The notes: a model not told the origin generated them from the letters alone. Positions 1-8,331 are shown, counted from the stretch's first letter. The stretch: DNA of 64,000 nt from Christiangramia portivictoriae DSM 23547 (GCF_000423045.1 NZ_KE383971.1:630092-694091), one strand, 5' to 3'. Made by a program: numbers and translations.

Positions 1-119
1 TAGGGATCGAATTAAAAGACCCGGCAGACTTTGAACCACTGGTGGAGAGGATGAAAAAGAGGAATTTCTATGGGGAGTATTTAAACAACAATCCCAATTT
101 ATTTCAATTTTTAATCTAG
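1..119 (+). CDS. ilvA: Threonine ammonia-lyase, C-terminal end (partial)
   Basis: Only the last 38 or so codons lie in the window; the frame that starts at base 3 is open from the window edge to a TAG at 117-119. The encoded tail (GIELKDPADFEPLVERMKKR, then NFYGEYLNNNPNLFQFLI) matches, from memory, the end of the ACT-like regulatory domain of Bacteroidota biosynthetic threonine dehydratases, which usually finish with Y-x-Y/E-Y-L-N and a short hydrophobic end. The enzyme makes 2-oxobutyrate for isoleucine. The nearby leucine genes fit an amino-acid biosynthesis neighbourhood. The identification rests on a short stretch; the rest of the gene lies upstream of the window. Confidence 0.6.
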   Translation, partial: GIELKDPADFEPLVERMKKRNFYGEYLNNNPNLFQFLI

Positions 120-145
120 AACTGCCTATACATCAAAAATTTATA

Positions 146-153
146 TACATTTG
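146..153 (+). promoter_or_regulatory. Candidate -7 box before the arginine cluster
   Basis: TACATTTG fits the Bacteroidota -7 consensus TAnnTTTG exactly. No clear TTG lies 17-23 nt upstream, so the promoter is only half supported. A transcript starting near 160 would carry a leader of about 295 nt before the GNAT start codon. Confidence 0.35.
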
Positions 154-195
154 TAATATGATTTCTATCGCAAAGATAATACTAGTCCGCTTTAA

Positions 196-401
196 TTCGA
201 GGCCCCGCCGCCGCTTCTAGGCAGCACCCTCGAAACGACTTTTAATCATATTATCTTACTTTTCCACATTGAATTATTTAAACGGCATAGAATACAAATT
301 GAATATCAGAACTTTTTCTGATATTTCTCCTATGCGCCGCCGTTTTCCCCGTCGCACGTAAGTGCGTCTATATATCCATGGAACCCAGGTGAGTCCGGTT
401 C
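196..401 (+). other. Structured leader or small RNA candidate
   Basis: This gene-free region (the gap is 120-454) contains several inverted repeats. Stem 1 pairs TTCGAGG 196-202 with CCTCGAA 228-234 around a GC-rich loop. Stem 2 is nested: AAACGGC 280-286 with GCCGTTT 339-345, ATAG 287-290 with CTAT 330-333 (five-base bulge between), and inside it AATATCAG 302-309 with CTGATATT 318-325. Stem 3 pairs CGCAC 353-357 with GTGCG 362-366 around a GTAA (GNRA-type) tetraloop. Stem 4 pairs GAACC 381-385 with GGTTC 397-401. The GC-rich patches stand out in an AT-rich intergenic region. CCCTCGAAA occurs twice (about 227-235 and 404-412). It could be a riboswitch-like or attenuator leader of the arginine cluster or an independent RNA; the orientation is not proven. 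I recognise no known family. Confidence 0.45.
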
Positions 402-454
402 TGCCCTCGAAAACCCAGATCAAAATTTAATTTCCAACATAAATCTTTTAGCAG

Positions 455-1087
455 ATGAAAATTCTCATTGCTAATAAATCTCATGCATCTTATGCTGAGA
501 TCATTTGTAATACTATCGAAGAATCGGCGAAGGTTCGCGGTACCGGTATTGCGCGCAGAACTCCTGAATACATCATCAACAAAATGGAGAAGGGAAACGC
601 TGTGATCGCACTCGAAGAGGAAAATTTTGCCGGTTTCTGTTATATAGAAACCTGGAGCCATGACAAGTATGTGGCCAATTCCGGACTTATTGTCCATCCC
701 GATTATAGAAACCAGGGACTGGCGAAAGACATCAAAAATGTCATTTTTGATCATTCCAGAAAAAAATATCCGGAAGCTAAAATTTTCGGGATTACTACCG
801 GACTGGCGGTCATGAAGATCAATTATGATCTGGGCTATCAACCAGTCACTTTTTCTGAACTTACCGATGATGAGACATTCTGGAAAGGATGCCAGACCTG
901 TAAGAATTACGACATTCTAACACGTACCGATCATAAAATGTGTTTGTGTACCGGCATGCTCTACGACCCCGCAAAGAAGAAAGACCTAAAGCTGAAGGAG
1001 AAGCCAAAGACCAATTTCAATGAAAAAGCATTTCAAAGATTGAAAAGTATCAAGCAGACGCTTTTTTATAAAAAAGAGAAGAAATAA
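455..1087 (+). CDS. GNAT acyltransferase, probable N-acylglutamate synthase
   Basis: A 210-residue single-domain GNAT acyltransferase. Motif A is around residues 76-100, with the acyl-CoA pyrophosphate loop RNQGLA at 85-90 (family form Q/R-x-x-G-x-G/A). It heads the arginine gene run, and no classical argA or argJ is visible, so by context it is the best candidate for the first step, acylating glutamate with acetyl- or succinyl-CoA. The C-terminal part is unusual: C146-x2-C149 and C163-x-C165 form a four-cysteine cluster that could bind a metal, and the tail is very lysine-rich. The ATG at 455 follows an AT-rich leader without a strong Shine-Dalgarno. The acyl donor cannot be told from sequence. 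GNAT fold certain, role inferred. Confidence 0.75.
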   Translation: MKILIANKSHASYAEIICNTIEESAKVRGTGIARRTPEYIINKMEKGNAVIALEEENFAGFCYIETWSHDKYVANSGLIVHPDYRNQGLAKDIKNVIFDHSRKKYPEAKIFGITTGLAVMKINYDLGYQPVTFSELTDDETFWKGCQTCKNYDILTRTDHKMCLCTGMLYDPAKKKDLKLKEKPKTNFNEKAFQRLKSIKQTLFYKKEKK

Positions 1088-1150
1088 TATCACTAATGAA
1101 AATAAATCCTTCGGTTTTAATTTCTGAAGGAAATACGAATACCATTAATT

Positions 1151-2338
1151 ATGAAAAAAGTAGTTATAGCATATAGCGGAGGTTTGGACACGTCCTACTG
1201 CGCAAAATATTTATCTGAAGAGAAAGGATTTGAAGTGCATGCTGTAAGTGTGAATACCGGAGGATTTTCAGAAGAAGAAATACAGCAAATAGGAGAAAAC
1301 GCTAGGAAAATAGGTGCAAGTAGTTATAAGAATATCGATGCGATCCATTCGTTCTACCAGAAAGTAATTAAATATCTCATCTTCGGAAATGTGCTTAAGA
1401 ATGACACGTATCCTTTATCTGTAAGTGCTGAAAGGATCATCCAGGCTATCGAGATCGTTGAATATGCGAAAAAAATTGGAGCTGAATATATTGCCCATGG
1501 AAGCACAGGGGCAGGCAATGACCAGGTAAGATTTGATATGATCTTCCAGATCATCGCTCCGGAGATCCAGATTATAACGCCAATAAGAGACCAACAGTTA
1601 ACCAGACAGCAGGAGATCGAATATCTTAAAAGTAAAGGGGTCGAGATGAACTGGGAGAAAGCGAAATATTCGGTGAATAAAGGTCTTTGGGGCACCAGTG
1701 TAGGTGGAGCAGAAACGCTGACGTCAGAAAAACCGCTGCCAGAAACCGCATATCCCTCACACTTAAAAGAAAGGGAACCAAAACAAGTTCAATTAAGTTT
1801 TACCAAAGGAGAGCTTACCGCGATTGACGGAAAGCAGGATGCACCAGAAAAAAATATTGAATTACTGGAATCTATCGCTTCAAAATATGCGATTGGGCGA
1901 GACATTCACGTGGGCGATACTATAATTGGGATCAAAGGACGGGTTGGTTTTGAAGCTGCAGCAGCATTGATCACGATTAAAGCGCATCACCTGCTGGAAA
2001 AACACACACTGAGCAAATGGCAATTGCAGCATAAGGATTACACTTCCAACTGGTATGGGATGCACCTGCACGAAGGATTGTACCTCGACCCGGTAATGCG
2101 TGATTTTGAAGCACAGTTACAGAGTTCTCAATCCAAGGTCACCGGTGACGTTTTTGTAAGCCTGAAACCATACCATTTTACACTGGATGGAATCAGCTCG
2201 CCGAATGATCTTATGAACAGCAGCTTTGGAAACTATGGTGAAGAGAATAAAGCCTGGACCGCGAATGACGCCAAGGGATTCATTAAGATCCTGTCTAATT
2301 CTGGGAAAATATATCAACATGTAAACCAGGGTTTATGA
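1151..2338 (+). CDS. argG: Argininosuccinate synthase
   Basis: Joins citrulline and aspartate with ATP to give argininosuccinate, the penultimate step of arginine synthesis, in the cytoplasm. The protein has 395 residues, the usual family length. The ATP-pyrophosphatase P-loop SGGLDTS is at residues 9-15, and the 'AHGSTGAGNDQVRFD' block, typical of this family, lies near residue 115. It begins 63 bp after the GNAT gene. The intergenic stretch holds a small possible hairpin (TCCTTC 1107-1112 with GAAGGA 1126-1131). Its TGA overlaps the argC start (ATGA, 2335-2338), so argG and argC are probably translationally coupled. Confidence 0.96.
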   Translation: MKKVVIAYSGGLDTSYCAKYLSEEKGFEVHAVSVNTGGFSEEEIQQIGENARKIGASSYKNIDAIHSFYQKVIKYLIFGNVLKNDTYPLSVSAERIIQAIEIVEYAKKIGAEYIAHGSTGAGNDQVRFDMIFQIIAPEIQIITPIRDQQLTRQQEIEYLKSKGVEMNWEKAKYSVNKGLWGTSVGGAETLTSEKPLPETAYPSHLKEREPKQVQLSFTKGELTAIDGKQDAPEKNIELLESIASKYAIGRDIHVGDTIIGIKGRVGFEAAAALITIKAHHLLEKHTLSKWQLQHKDYTSNWYGMHLHEGLYLDPVMRDFEAQLQSSQSKVTGDVFVSLKPYHFTLDGISSPNDLMNSSFGNYGEENKAWTANDAKGFIKILSNSGKIYQHVNQGL

Positions 2339-3300
2339 TACAGGCAGGAATTATAGGAGGAGCAGGTTATACTGCAGGAGAATTGATTAGAGTTTTACTG
2401 AATCATCCGGAAGTAAACCTCAACTTCGTTTACAGTACTTCCCAACACGGAAAGCCTGTACACAGTATTCACCAGGATCTTATAGGTGACACAGATCTTG
2501 AATTTTCTCAGAACCTTAATAAGAAGGTTGATGTAGTTTTTCTTTGTCTGGGGCACGGGAATTCTAAGAAGTTCCTTTCAGAAAATGAATTTTCTGCTGG
2601 AACGAAAATAATCGATCTAAGCACAGACTTCAGAATAAGATCCAGTGATCATGAGTTTGTTTATGGTCTTCCGGAATTGAATAAAGTAGAGATACAATCT
2701 GCAAACTTTATAGCGAATCCGGGGTGTTTTGCCACTGCGATCAGCCTGGCCATTCTGCCCTTAGCGAAAGCAGGTCAAATAACAGATGAGGTTCATGTGA
2801 ATGCCGTAACAGGCGCAACGGGTGCGGGTACGTCGTTATCCGGTACTACCCATTTCACATGGAGAGATAATAACTTTTCAGCATATAAAAGTTTCGAGCA
2901 TCAGCATCTGCAAGAAATTAGGCAAAGTTTAAAGCAGCTGCAGCAAACTCCTAATACCGCGATCAACTTTATTCCGAATAGAGGGAATTTTTCCCGAGGT
3001 ATTCATGCGACTGCCTATACAAAATTTGAAGGCTCCCTGGAAGAGGCAAAACAGGTGTATGCTGAATTCTATAAAGCGGCTGCGTTCACCTTTATTACAG
3101 AAGAGGAATTACACCTGAAACAAGTGGTGAACTCCAATAAATGTTTATTGAGATTGCAGAAATTCGGAGATAAATTACTGGTTACAAGTGTGATCGATAA
3201 TTTACTGAAGGGCGCTTCAGGACAGGCTGTACAAAACATGAATCTTATGTTCGGTTTTAAAGAGAACACAGGTTTGACCCTGAAGGCAAATTATTTTTAA
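2335..3300 (+). CDS. argC: N-acetyl-gamma-glutamyl-phosphate reductase
   Basis: Reduces N-acylglutamyl phosphate to the semialdehyde with NADPH. The protein has 321 residues. The Rossmann fingerprint GIIGGAGYTAGEL is at 5-17, and the catalytic cysteine lies in NPGCFATA (C131). The start overlaps the argG stop by four bases. In Bacteroidota this enzyme may act on the N-succinyl rather than the N-acetyl substrate, depending on the pathway variant; sequence alone does not decide. The gene order argG-argC-proC-argD-argF'-argB supports the assignment. Confidence 0.94.
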   Translation: MIQAGIIGGAGYTAGELIRVLLNHPEVNLNFVYSTSQHGKPVHSIHQDLIGDTDLEFSQNLNKKVDVVFLCLGHGNSKKFLSENEFSAGTKIIDLSTDFRIRSSDHEFVYGLPELNKVEIQSANFIANPGCFATAISLAILPLAKAGQITDEVHVNAVTGATGAGTSLSGTTHFTWRDNNFSAYKSFEHQHLQEIRQSLKQLQQTPNTAINFIPNRGNFSRGIHATAYTKFEGSLEEAKQVYAEFYKAAAFTFITEEELHLKQVVNSNKCLLRLQKFGDKLLVTSVIDNLLKGASGQAVQNMNLMFGFKENTGLTLKANYF

Positions 3301-3355
3301 ACTGCAAGATTCAAATCTAAATGGAACAAAAGAAAGAATCAAAATTCGAAAAAGT

Positions 3356-4147
3356 ATGAAAATAGCAATTATAGGAGCGGGAAATCTGGGTGTTTCCGTA
3401 GCGAAAGGGCTTATTTTTAGTAATGCATTTACCACGCTTTACTTAAGTAAAAGAAACGTTCAGGATATCCAGGATTTTGAAGAATACGCCAAGGTTCATG
3501 TTACTTCAGATAACCTCGAAGCCGTAAGAAATTCAGACATCCTGATCTTTGCGGTGCAGCCTACTCAATTCGAACGAATTCTAGAAGAGATCAGGGATGA
3601 ACTAACAGATAAACATGTTTTGATCTCTACGGTTACCGGATTTAAGATCCCCAGGATTGAAGCGATCATTGGAAAGCATCACTACATCATCAGGTCCATG
3701 CCCAACACCGCGATTGCTGTGGGTAAATCCATGACCTGTTTGTGTAGTAATGAAGCCGGGGAGAAAAGGATCAGGATCGCTGAAGCTATTTTTAACAGAC
3801 TGGGAACAAGTATCATTATTCCGGAAAATAAAATGCAGGCAGCAACGGTGATTTGTGCCAGTGGTGTTGCCTTCTGGATGCGATTGATAAGGGCGACCAC
3901 GCAGGGAGCTGTTCAGCTTGGGTTTGATGCGAAAGACGCACAGGAGCTATCTATGCAAACCTGCCTTGGTGCCGCCAGTTTATTGATAGAATCTGGAAAG
4001 CACCCGGAGGAAGAGATTGATAAGGTCACCACGCCAAGAGGCTGTACCATTGAAGGTTTAAATGAAATGGAACATAACGGACTCAGTTCTTCGCTAATTA
4101 AAGGGATCCAGGCTTCTTTCAAAAAAATTAATACAATTTCAGACTAG
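3356..4147 (+). CDS. proC: Pyrroline-5-carboxylate reductase
   Basis: A 263-residue protein with an N-terminal NAD(P)-binding GAGNLG loop (residues 7-12), the RSMPNTA segment typical of P5C reductases, and a C-terminal helical dimerisation region with the TTPRGCTIEGL block (family signature T-x-P-G-G-x-T). It reduces pyrroline-5-carboxylate to proline. It sits inside the arginine run, between argC and argD, with only 4 bp to argD. That links proline and arginine supply, because glutamate semialdehyde and ornithine are neighbouring metabolites. The usual Gly in the TSPGG motif is Arg here. Family assignment firm; the substrate in vivo could be checked because of the location. Confidence 0.88.
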   Translation: MKIAIIGAGNLGVSVAKGLIFSNAFTTLYLSKRNVQDIQDFEEYAKVHVTSDNLEAVRNSDILIFAVQPTQFERILEEIRDELTDKHVLISTVTGFKIPRIEAIIGKHHYIIRSMPNTAIAVGKSMTCLCSNEAGEKRIRIAEAIFNRLGTSIIIPENKMQAATVICASGVAFWMRLIRATTQGAVQLGFDAKDAQELSMQTCLGAASLLIESGKHPEEEIDKVTTPRGCTIEGLNEMEHNGLSSSLIKGIQASFKKINTISD

Positions 4148-4151
4148 GCTT

Positions 4152-5306
4152 ATGGAGTTATTCGATGTTTATCCGTTATACGACATTACCCCGGTAAAGG
4201 GCGATGGTTGCTATGTTTATGATGAAAACGGGAAGGAATACCTGGATCTTTATGGAGGTCATGCCGTGATCTCCATAGGTCATGCACATCCAAATTTCGT
4301 GAAGGCCATACAAACTCAGGTGGCTCAACTTGGATTTTATTCCAATTCCATCAAAAATCCTTTGCAAAATGAACTTGCAGGGAAACTGGAGGAAATTTCT
4401 GGAATCAGGGATTATGCACTGTTTCTATGCAGTTCTGGTGCTGAGGCGAACGAAAATGCACTGAAAGTCGCTTCTTTCCATACGGGCCAGGACAGGATCA
4501 TTTACTTTGAAAATGCATTTCACGGGAGAACTTCAGGAGTTGTTGCAGTGACAGATAATGATGCGATCAAAGCGCCTTACAATCAAAGACATCAGTCTAC
4601 TCGTCTGGCATTTAATAATATAGAGGCTTTGGAAACCGAATTTAAAAAGGGGGATGTTGCGGCCATTATTTTCGAGGTGATCCAGGGTGTTGGCGGCCTG
4701 GATGAAGCTGAATCCGGCTTTTACAGGGCTGCTGCAGATCTTTGTAGAGAGTACAATGTCATGCTTATCGCAGATGAAGTACAGTCTGGATATGGTAGAA
4801 CCGGTGAGTTTTTTGCCTACCAGAAACATGGAATCAGGCCTGATATCATAAGCATGGCCAAAGGAATGGGCAATGGCTTTCCCGTGGGCGGAATTTTGAT
4901 TGATCGCAGGATCACTCCTCGCTACGGAATGCTGGGTACAACTTTCGGTGGAAATCATCTTGCCTGTGCTGCGGCTATTTCGGTTTTGGATACTATCAAA
5001 GAAGAACATCTGATACAGAATGCTGCGGAAGTTTCACAATATATCCGGGCGGAAGCTGCGAAAATTTCAGAAATAAAAAAGGTCAAAGGTCGGGGCTTGA
5101 TGATAGGACTGGAATTCGATTTCGAGATTGCAGCACTGCGGAAGGAGTTACTTTTTGACTTTCAAATATTTACCGGGGCGTCATCTAATAAAAAGCTGCT
5201 AAGAATCCTTCCGCCACTAACGATTGAGAAGCAGCATTTTCAGATCTTTTTTGAAGCTTTAAAGCAAGCATTAAAAAATCAAAAAATAAGCTCTGAAGCT
5301 TCTTAG
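4152..5306 (+). CDS. argD: Acetyl/succinylornithine aminotransferase
   Basis: A class III PLP aminotransferase of 384 residues that converts the N-acylglutamate semialdehyde to N-acylornithine with glutamate as donor. The phosphate-binding CSSGAEANE block is at 93-101, the cofactor aspartate in LIADEVQSG at D208, and the PLP lysine in SMAKGMGNGFPVGG at K237. It follows proC by 4 bp and comes 57 bp before the transcarbamylase gene. Acetyl and succinyl forms belong to one family, so the acyl group cannot be read from this gene. Confidence 0.94.
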   Translation: MELFDVYPLYDITPVKGDGCYVYDENGKEYLDLYGGHAVISIGHAHPNFVKAIQTQVAQLGFYSNSIKNPLQNELAGKLEEISGIRDYALFLCSSGAEANENALKVASFHTGQDRIIYFENAFHGRTSGVVAVTDNDAIKAPYNQRHQSTRLAFNNIEALETEFKKGDVAAIIFEVIQGVGGLDEAESGFYRAAADLCREYNVMLIADEVQSGYGRTGEFFAYQKHGIRPDIISMAKGMGNGFPVGGILIDRRITPRYGMLGTTFGGNHLACAAAISVLDTIKEEHLIQNAAEVSQYIRAEAAKISEIKKVKGRGLMIGLEFDFEIAALRKELLFDFQIFTGASSNKKLLRILPPLTIEKQHFQIFFEALKQALKNQKISSEAS

Positions 5307-5363
5307 TACGCTTCAGAAAAAAATTACAAAGTCCATAAACTTCGGTTTTATCAACATAAAAAA

Positions 5364-6311
5364 ATGAAAAACTACATCAACTTAACAGATATTGAGAATT
5401 TAAAAGCTTTGATCCAGGAAGCAAAAGTCATGAAATCGAAGCCTTCAGAAGAGAAGCCGGGAAAAGGAAAGACTCTGGGAATGCTATTCTTCAATCCTAG
5501 TCTTCGTACCCGCCTTAGCACTGAAAAAGCTGCGAAATTCCTGGGTATGGACGTAATGGTCATGAATGCCGATAAAGATGGCTGGGCTTTGGAATTTGAA
5601 GATGCTGCGATCATGAATTCAGATAAAGCGGAGCATATTAAAGAGGCAGCTGCGGTGCTTTCTCAATATTGCGATATCATTGCGGTTCGTGCATTTCCAG
5701 GCTTAAAAGACAGGGACCAGGATGAGACTGAACTGGTTATGAACAGTTTTAAAAAGTATGCTTCTGTTCCTATCGTGAACCTGGAAAGCGCCACTGCTCA
5801 CCCGTTACAGGCTTTGACAGACGCCATCACCATCCAGGAGCTAAGTGAGAAAACCCGTGCAAAAGTAGTTTTGAGCTGGGCTCCACACCCAAAGGCCTTA
5901 CCACAATCTGTAGCGAATTCTTTTACAGAAATGATGCAGCAGATGGATGTAGATTTCGTGATCACCAATCCGGAAGGATATGATCTTGATCCAAAAGTAA
6001 TAAAGGAGGTGCGGGTCGAACATGATCAGGAAAAAGCATTTGAGGATGCCGACTTTGTGTATGTTAAAAACTGGAGTAGTTATGAACAATATGGCCAGGT
6101 ACTTGAAGTTCAGGAAAACTGGACCGTAGATCAGGCAAAATTGAAGAAGACCAACAATGCGAAAGTGATGCATTGTCTTCCCGTGAGAAGAAATGTTGTG
6201 ATTGCCGATGATATCCTGGATAGTGAAAATTCCATCGTAATACAGCAGGCGAATAACAGAACCTATGCTGCACAAGCGGTATTAAAAAAGTTACTGGAAT
6301 GCTCGAAATAG
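5364..6311 (+). CDS. argF': N-acylornithine transcarbamylase (acetyl/succinyl type)
   Basis: A 315-residue transcarbamylase that carbamoylates N-acylornithine rather than free ornithine. The carbamoyl-phosphate motif is FFNPSLRTR (42-50), with WAPHPKALPQ and HCLPVRRN further on. Overall it closely resembles Bacteroides fragilis succinylornithine transcarbamylase. As I recall the published structures, Pro90 in that enzyme, in the segment GDKPEH, versus Glu92 in Xanthomonas acetylornithine transcarbamylase, sets substrate choice. Here the aligned segment is SDKAEH, placing Ala89 at that site. So the acyl group is not predictable from the known rule. The 3' end overlaps argB by 13 bp, which suggests coupled translation. 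Confidence 0.9.
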   Translation: MKNYINLTDIENLKALIQEAKVMKSKPSEEKPGKGKTLGMLFFNPSLRTRLSTEKAAKFLGMDVMVMNADKDGWALEFEDAAIMNSDKAEHIKEAAAVLSQYCDIIAVRAFPGLKDRDQDETELVMNSFKKYASVPIVNLESATAHPLQALTDAITIQELSEKTRAKVVLSWAPHPKALPQSVANSFTEMMQQMDVDFVITNPEGYDLDPKVIKEVRVEHDQEKAFEDADFVYVKNWSSYEQYGQVLEVQENWTVDQAKLKKTNNAKVMHCLPVRRNVVIADDILDSENSIVIQQANNRTYAAQAVLKKLLECSK

Positions 6312-7099
6312 TTCATCAACCTACCAAAAAGGTTTTAAAAGTCGTCAAAATAGGAGGGAAGCTTATTGAAAATAAATCACTGCTTGATTCTTTTCTGGAT
6401 GATTTTGTTAAGCTTGAAGGGCCTAAGATCCTCGTGCACGGAGGCGGAAATAAAGCTACTGAAGTTGCTGGAAAACTAGGTTATAAAACTCATATGGTAG
6501 ATGGCAGGAGAATCACAGATGAGGAATCAATGGAAGTGATCACCATGGTTTATGGCGGACTTTTAAATAAAAATATCGTTGCGAAATTACAGGCTAAAGA
6601 TCTAAATGCAATTGGACTTTGCGGGGCAGATGCGAAGGTCTTGATATCCAGGAAACGGGAGGTGAAGCAAATTGACTACGGACTGGTGGGAGATATCATG
6701 CAGGTGAATACAGATTTTATCGATGTGTTGTTAACGCAAAAAATCGTACCTGTGTTCTCCGCGATTTCATCTACGGAGGGAGGAGTATTGCTGAACACCA
6801 ACGGCGATTCGGTAGCTTCAGAAATAGCGATTGCTATGAGCCCATATTATACGGCACAGCTTTATTACTGTTCAGAAAAGAAAGGCGTTCTAAAAAATAT
6901 CCAAGACGAAAACTCGGTAATTCCTGTATTGAATTCAGATACCTATCAGAATTTAAAAGATTCCAAAGTAATTACAGATGGCATGTTGCCCAAACTTCAT
7001 AATTGTTTCGAAGCTATCAACAGAGGAGTTTCCAGCGTTTTTCTTGGAGATGCAGAACTTTTGAAAAAAGATGCTAAACATACAAAAATCGTACACTAA
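6299..7099 (+). CDS. argB: N-acetylglutamate kinase (or N-succinylglutamate kinase)
   Basis: A 266-residue amino-acid kinase that phosphorylates N-acylglutamate. Nucleotide-binding KIGGKLIEN near residue 17, LVHGGGNKATE near 48, and the GGVLLNTNGDSVASE block late in the protein are family marks. The start codon lies inside the end of the transcarbamylase gene (13-bp overlap), and the stop shares a base with the next start (TAATG at 7097-7101). Both fit one polycistronic message. The start was kept because the next Met is well inside the conserved fold. Confidence 0.92.
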   Translation: MLEIVHQPTKKVLKVVKIGGKLIENKSLLDSFLDDFVKLEGPKILVHGGGNKATEVAGKLGYKTHMVDGRRITDEESMEVITMVYGGLLNKNIVAKLQAKDLNAIGLCGADAKVLISRKREVKQIDYGLVGDIMQVNTDFIDVLLTQKIVPVFSAISSTEGGVLLNTNGDSVASEIAIAMSPYYTAQLYYCSEKKGVLKNIQDENSVIPVLNSDTYQNLKDSKVITDGMLPKLHNCFEAINRGVSSVFLGDAELLKKDAKHTKIVH

Positions 7100-8169
7100 T
7101 GCAGATCATAGAACTTCAGAAGAAAGCATTGCAACTATTGCAGAACCTTATCGGGACACCATCATTTTCAGGAGAAGAAGATCAAACAGCCAGTTTGCTG
7201 GAAAAATGGTTTGAAGATCACAAGATTCTGCATAAGCGTAGTCTAAACAACGTATGGGCGAGGAGTAAGTTTTTTGATGCTTCAAAACCAACGCTGTTAT
7301 TAAATTCTCATCACGATACCGTAAGACCAAATTCAGCCTATATACGAGATCCTTTTGAGGCCAGGATTGAAAATGGTAAATTATACGGTCTTGGCAGTAA
7401 TGATGCGGGAGGTTGCCTTGTCTCGCTCCTGGCTGCTTTCACCCATTTCTATGCTGAAAAGAATTTAAAATACAATCTAATTTTTGCCGGTACTGCGGAA
7501 GAAGAGATCAATGGGAAAAATGGTATTGCAGAACTATTACCTAAATTACCGGGAATAGATGTGGCGATTGTTGGGGAACCAACCCTGATGAATCTCGCGG
7601 TAGCCGAAAAAGGTTTGATCGTTTTCGATGCTGTGGTCAAGGGAACTCCTTCGCATGCGGCTCATCCAAATACAGATAATTCCATTTATAAAACGGCGAG
7701 AGTTCTGGACTGGTTCGAGAATTTTAAATTAGACAAAGTTTCGGATAGTCTTGGTGAAGTAAAAGTGACAGTCACGCAGATCAATGCTGGAAGTCAGCAT
7801 AATGTGGTGCCCGCTAAGACGCATCTGGTAATTGATGTGAGGGTGAATGATAAATACAGCAATGCAGAGATCGAGCGTATACTGAAAGAACAGGCTCCGG
7901 TAGATGAGATCACCGCGAGAAGTTTACGATTGAATTCTTCTTCGATCCCGTTGGATCATGACCTGGTGAAAGCAGGAATAGAAATTGGGATGGAAACTTA
8001 TGGTTCCCCCACACTCTCAGACCAGGCGATGTTAAATTGTCCATCGCTTAAACTGGGTCCAGGAGACTCTGTTAGGTCACATTCGGCAGATGAATTTATT
8101 TACGTAAAAGAGATTGAAGAAGGAATCGAAAAATATATCGAGCTGCTTGAGAGAGCACTTAAGAAATAA
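7099..8169 (+). CDS. argE: M20-family N-acylornithine/N-acylcitrulline deacylase
   Basis: A dinuclear zinc deacylase of the M20 family (ArgE/DapE), 356 residues. Visible metal and catalytic residues are LNSHHDTV (His and Asp) near 74, GLGSNDAGG (Asp) near 98, GTAEEEINGKNG (catalytic Glu pair) near 131, VGEPT, and a late HSADEFI histidine. In the acylornithine transcarbamylase pathway the deacylation follows carbamoylation, so the likely substrate is N-acylcitrulline. It starts one base inside the argB stop. It is followed by a long inverted repeat (8180-8226) that may separate it from argH. Confidence 0.88.
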   Translation: MQIIELQKKALQLLQNLIGTPSFSGEEDQTASLLEKWFEDHKILHKRSLNNVWARSKFFDASKPTLLLNSHHDTVRPNSAYIRDPFEARIENGKLYGLGSNDAGGCLVSLLAAFTHFYAEKNLKYNLIFAGTAEEEINGKNGIAELLPKLPGIDVAIVGEPTLMNLAVAEKGLIVFDAVVKGTPSHAAHPNTDNSIYKTARVLDWFENFKLDKVSDSLGEVKVTVTQINAGSQHNVVPAKTHLVIDVRVNDKYSNAEIERILKEQAPVDEITARSLRLNSSSIPLDHDLVKAGIEIGMETYGSPTLSDQAMLNCPSLKLGPGDSVRSHSADEFIYVKEIEEGIEKYIELLERALKK

Positions 8170-8179
8170 TATCACTGAA

Positions 8180-8226
8180 ATTGCTGCATTGAACTTGTCG
8201 CACTTCGACAAGCTCAGTGCAGCAAT
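8180..8226. repeat. Long inverted repeat containing TTCGACAAGCTCAGTG
   Basis: A 21-bp stem, 8180-8200 pairing with 8206-8226 around the five-base loop CACTT, has just one G-T wobble and one A-C mismatch. The core TTCGACAAGCTCAGTG is a sequence I recall as a common interspersed intergenic element in bacterial genomes. It lies between argE and argH and could lower readthrough or stabilise the upstream mRNA 3' end. No T-run follows, so it is not a classic terminator. Confidence 0.75.
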
Positions 8227-8331
8227 GGTAATAATGTTAGGCTGAAATTATTCAACTTCTCATAAGATCTTGAATTCAGAAATTCGGCGAGGTCAAACCA
8301 TTCATGATAACTGATAATAATAATAAAAACT

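Noticed and set aside
171-178. Minus-strand TATCTTTG, a full -7 match pointing toward ilvA
   Set aside because: No TTG at the right distance and no gene on that strand; it could start an antisense RNA but support is too thin.
368-841. Minus-strand open frame of 157 codons over the GNAT gene
   Set aside because: It lies antisense to a well-conserved GNAT coding region and encodes no recognisable protein; a shadow frame.
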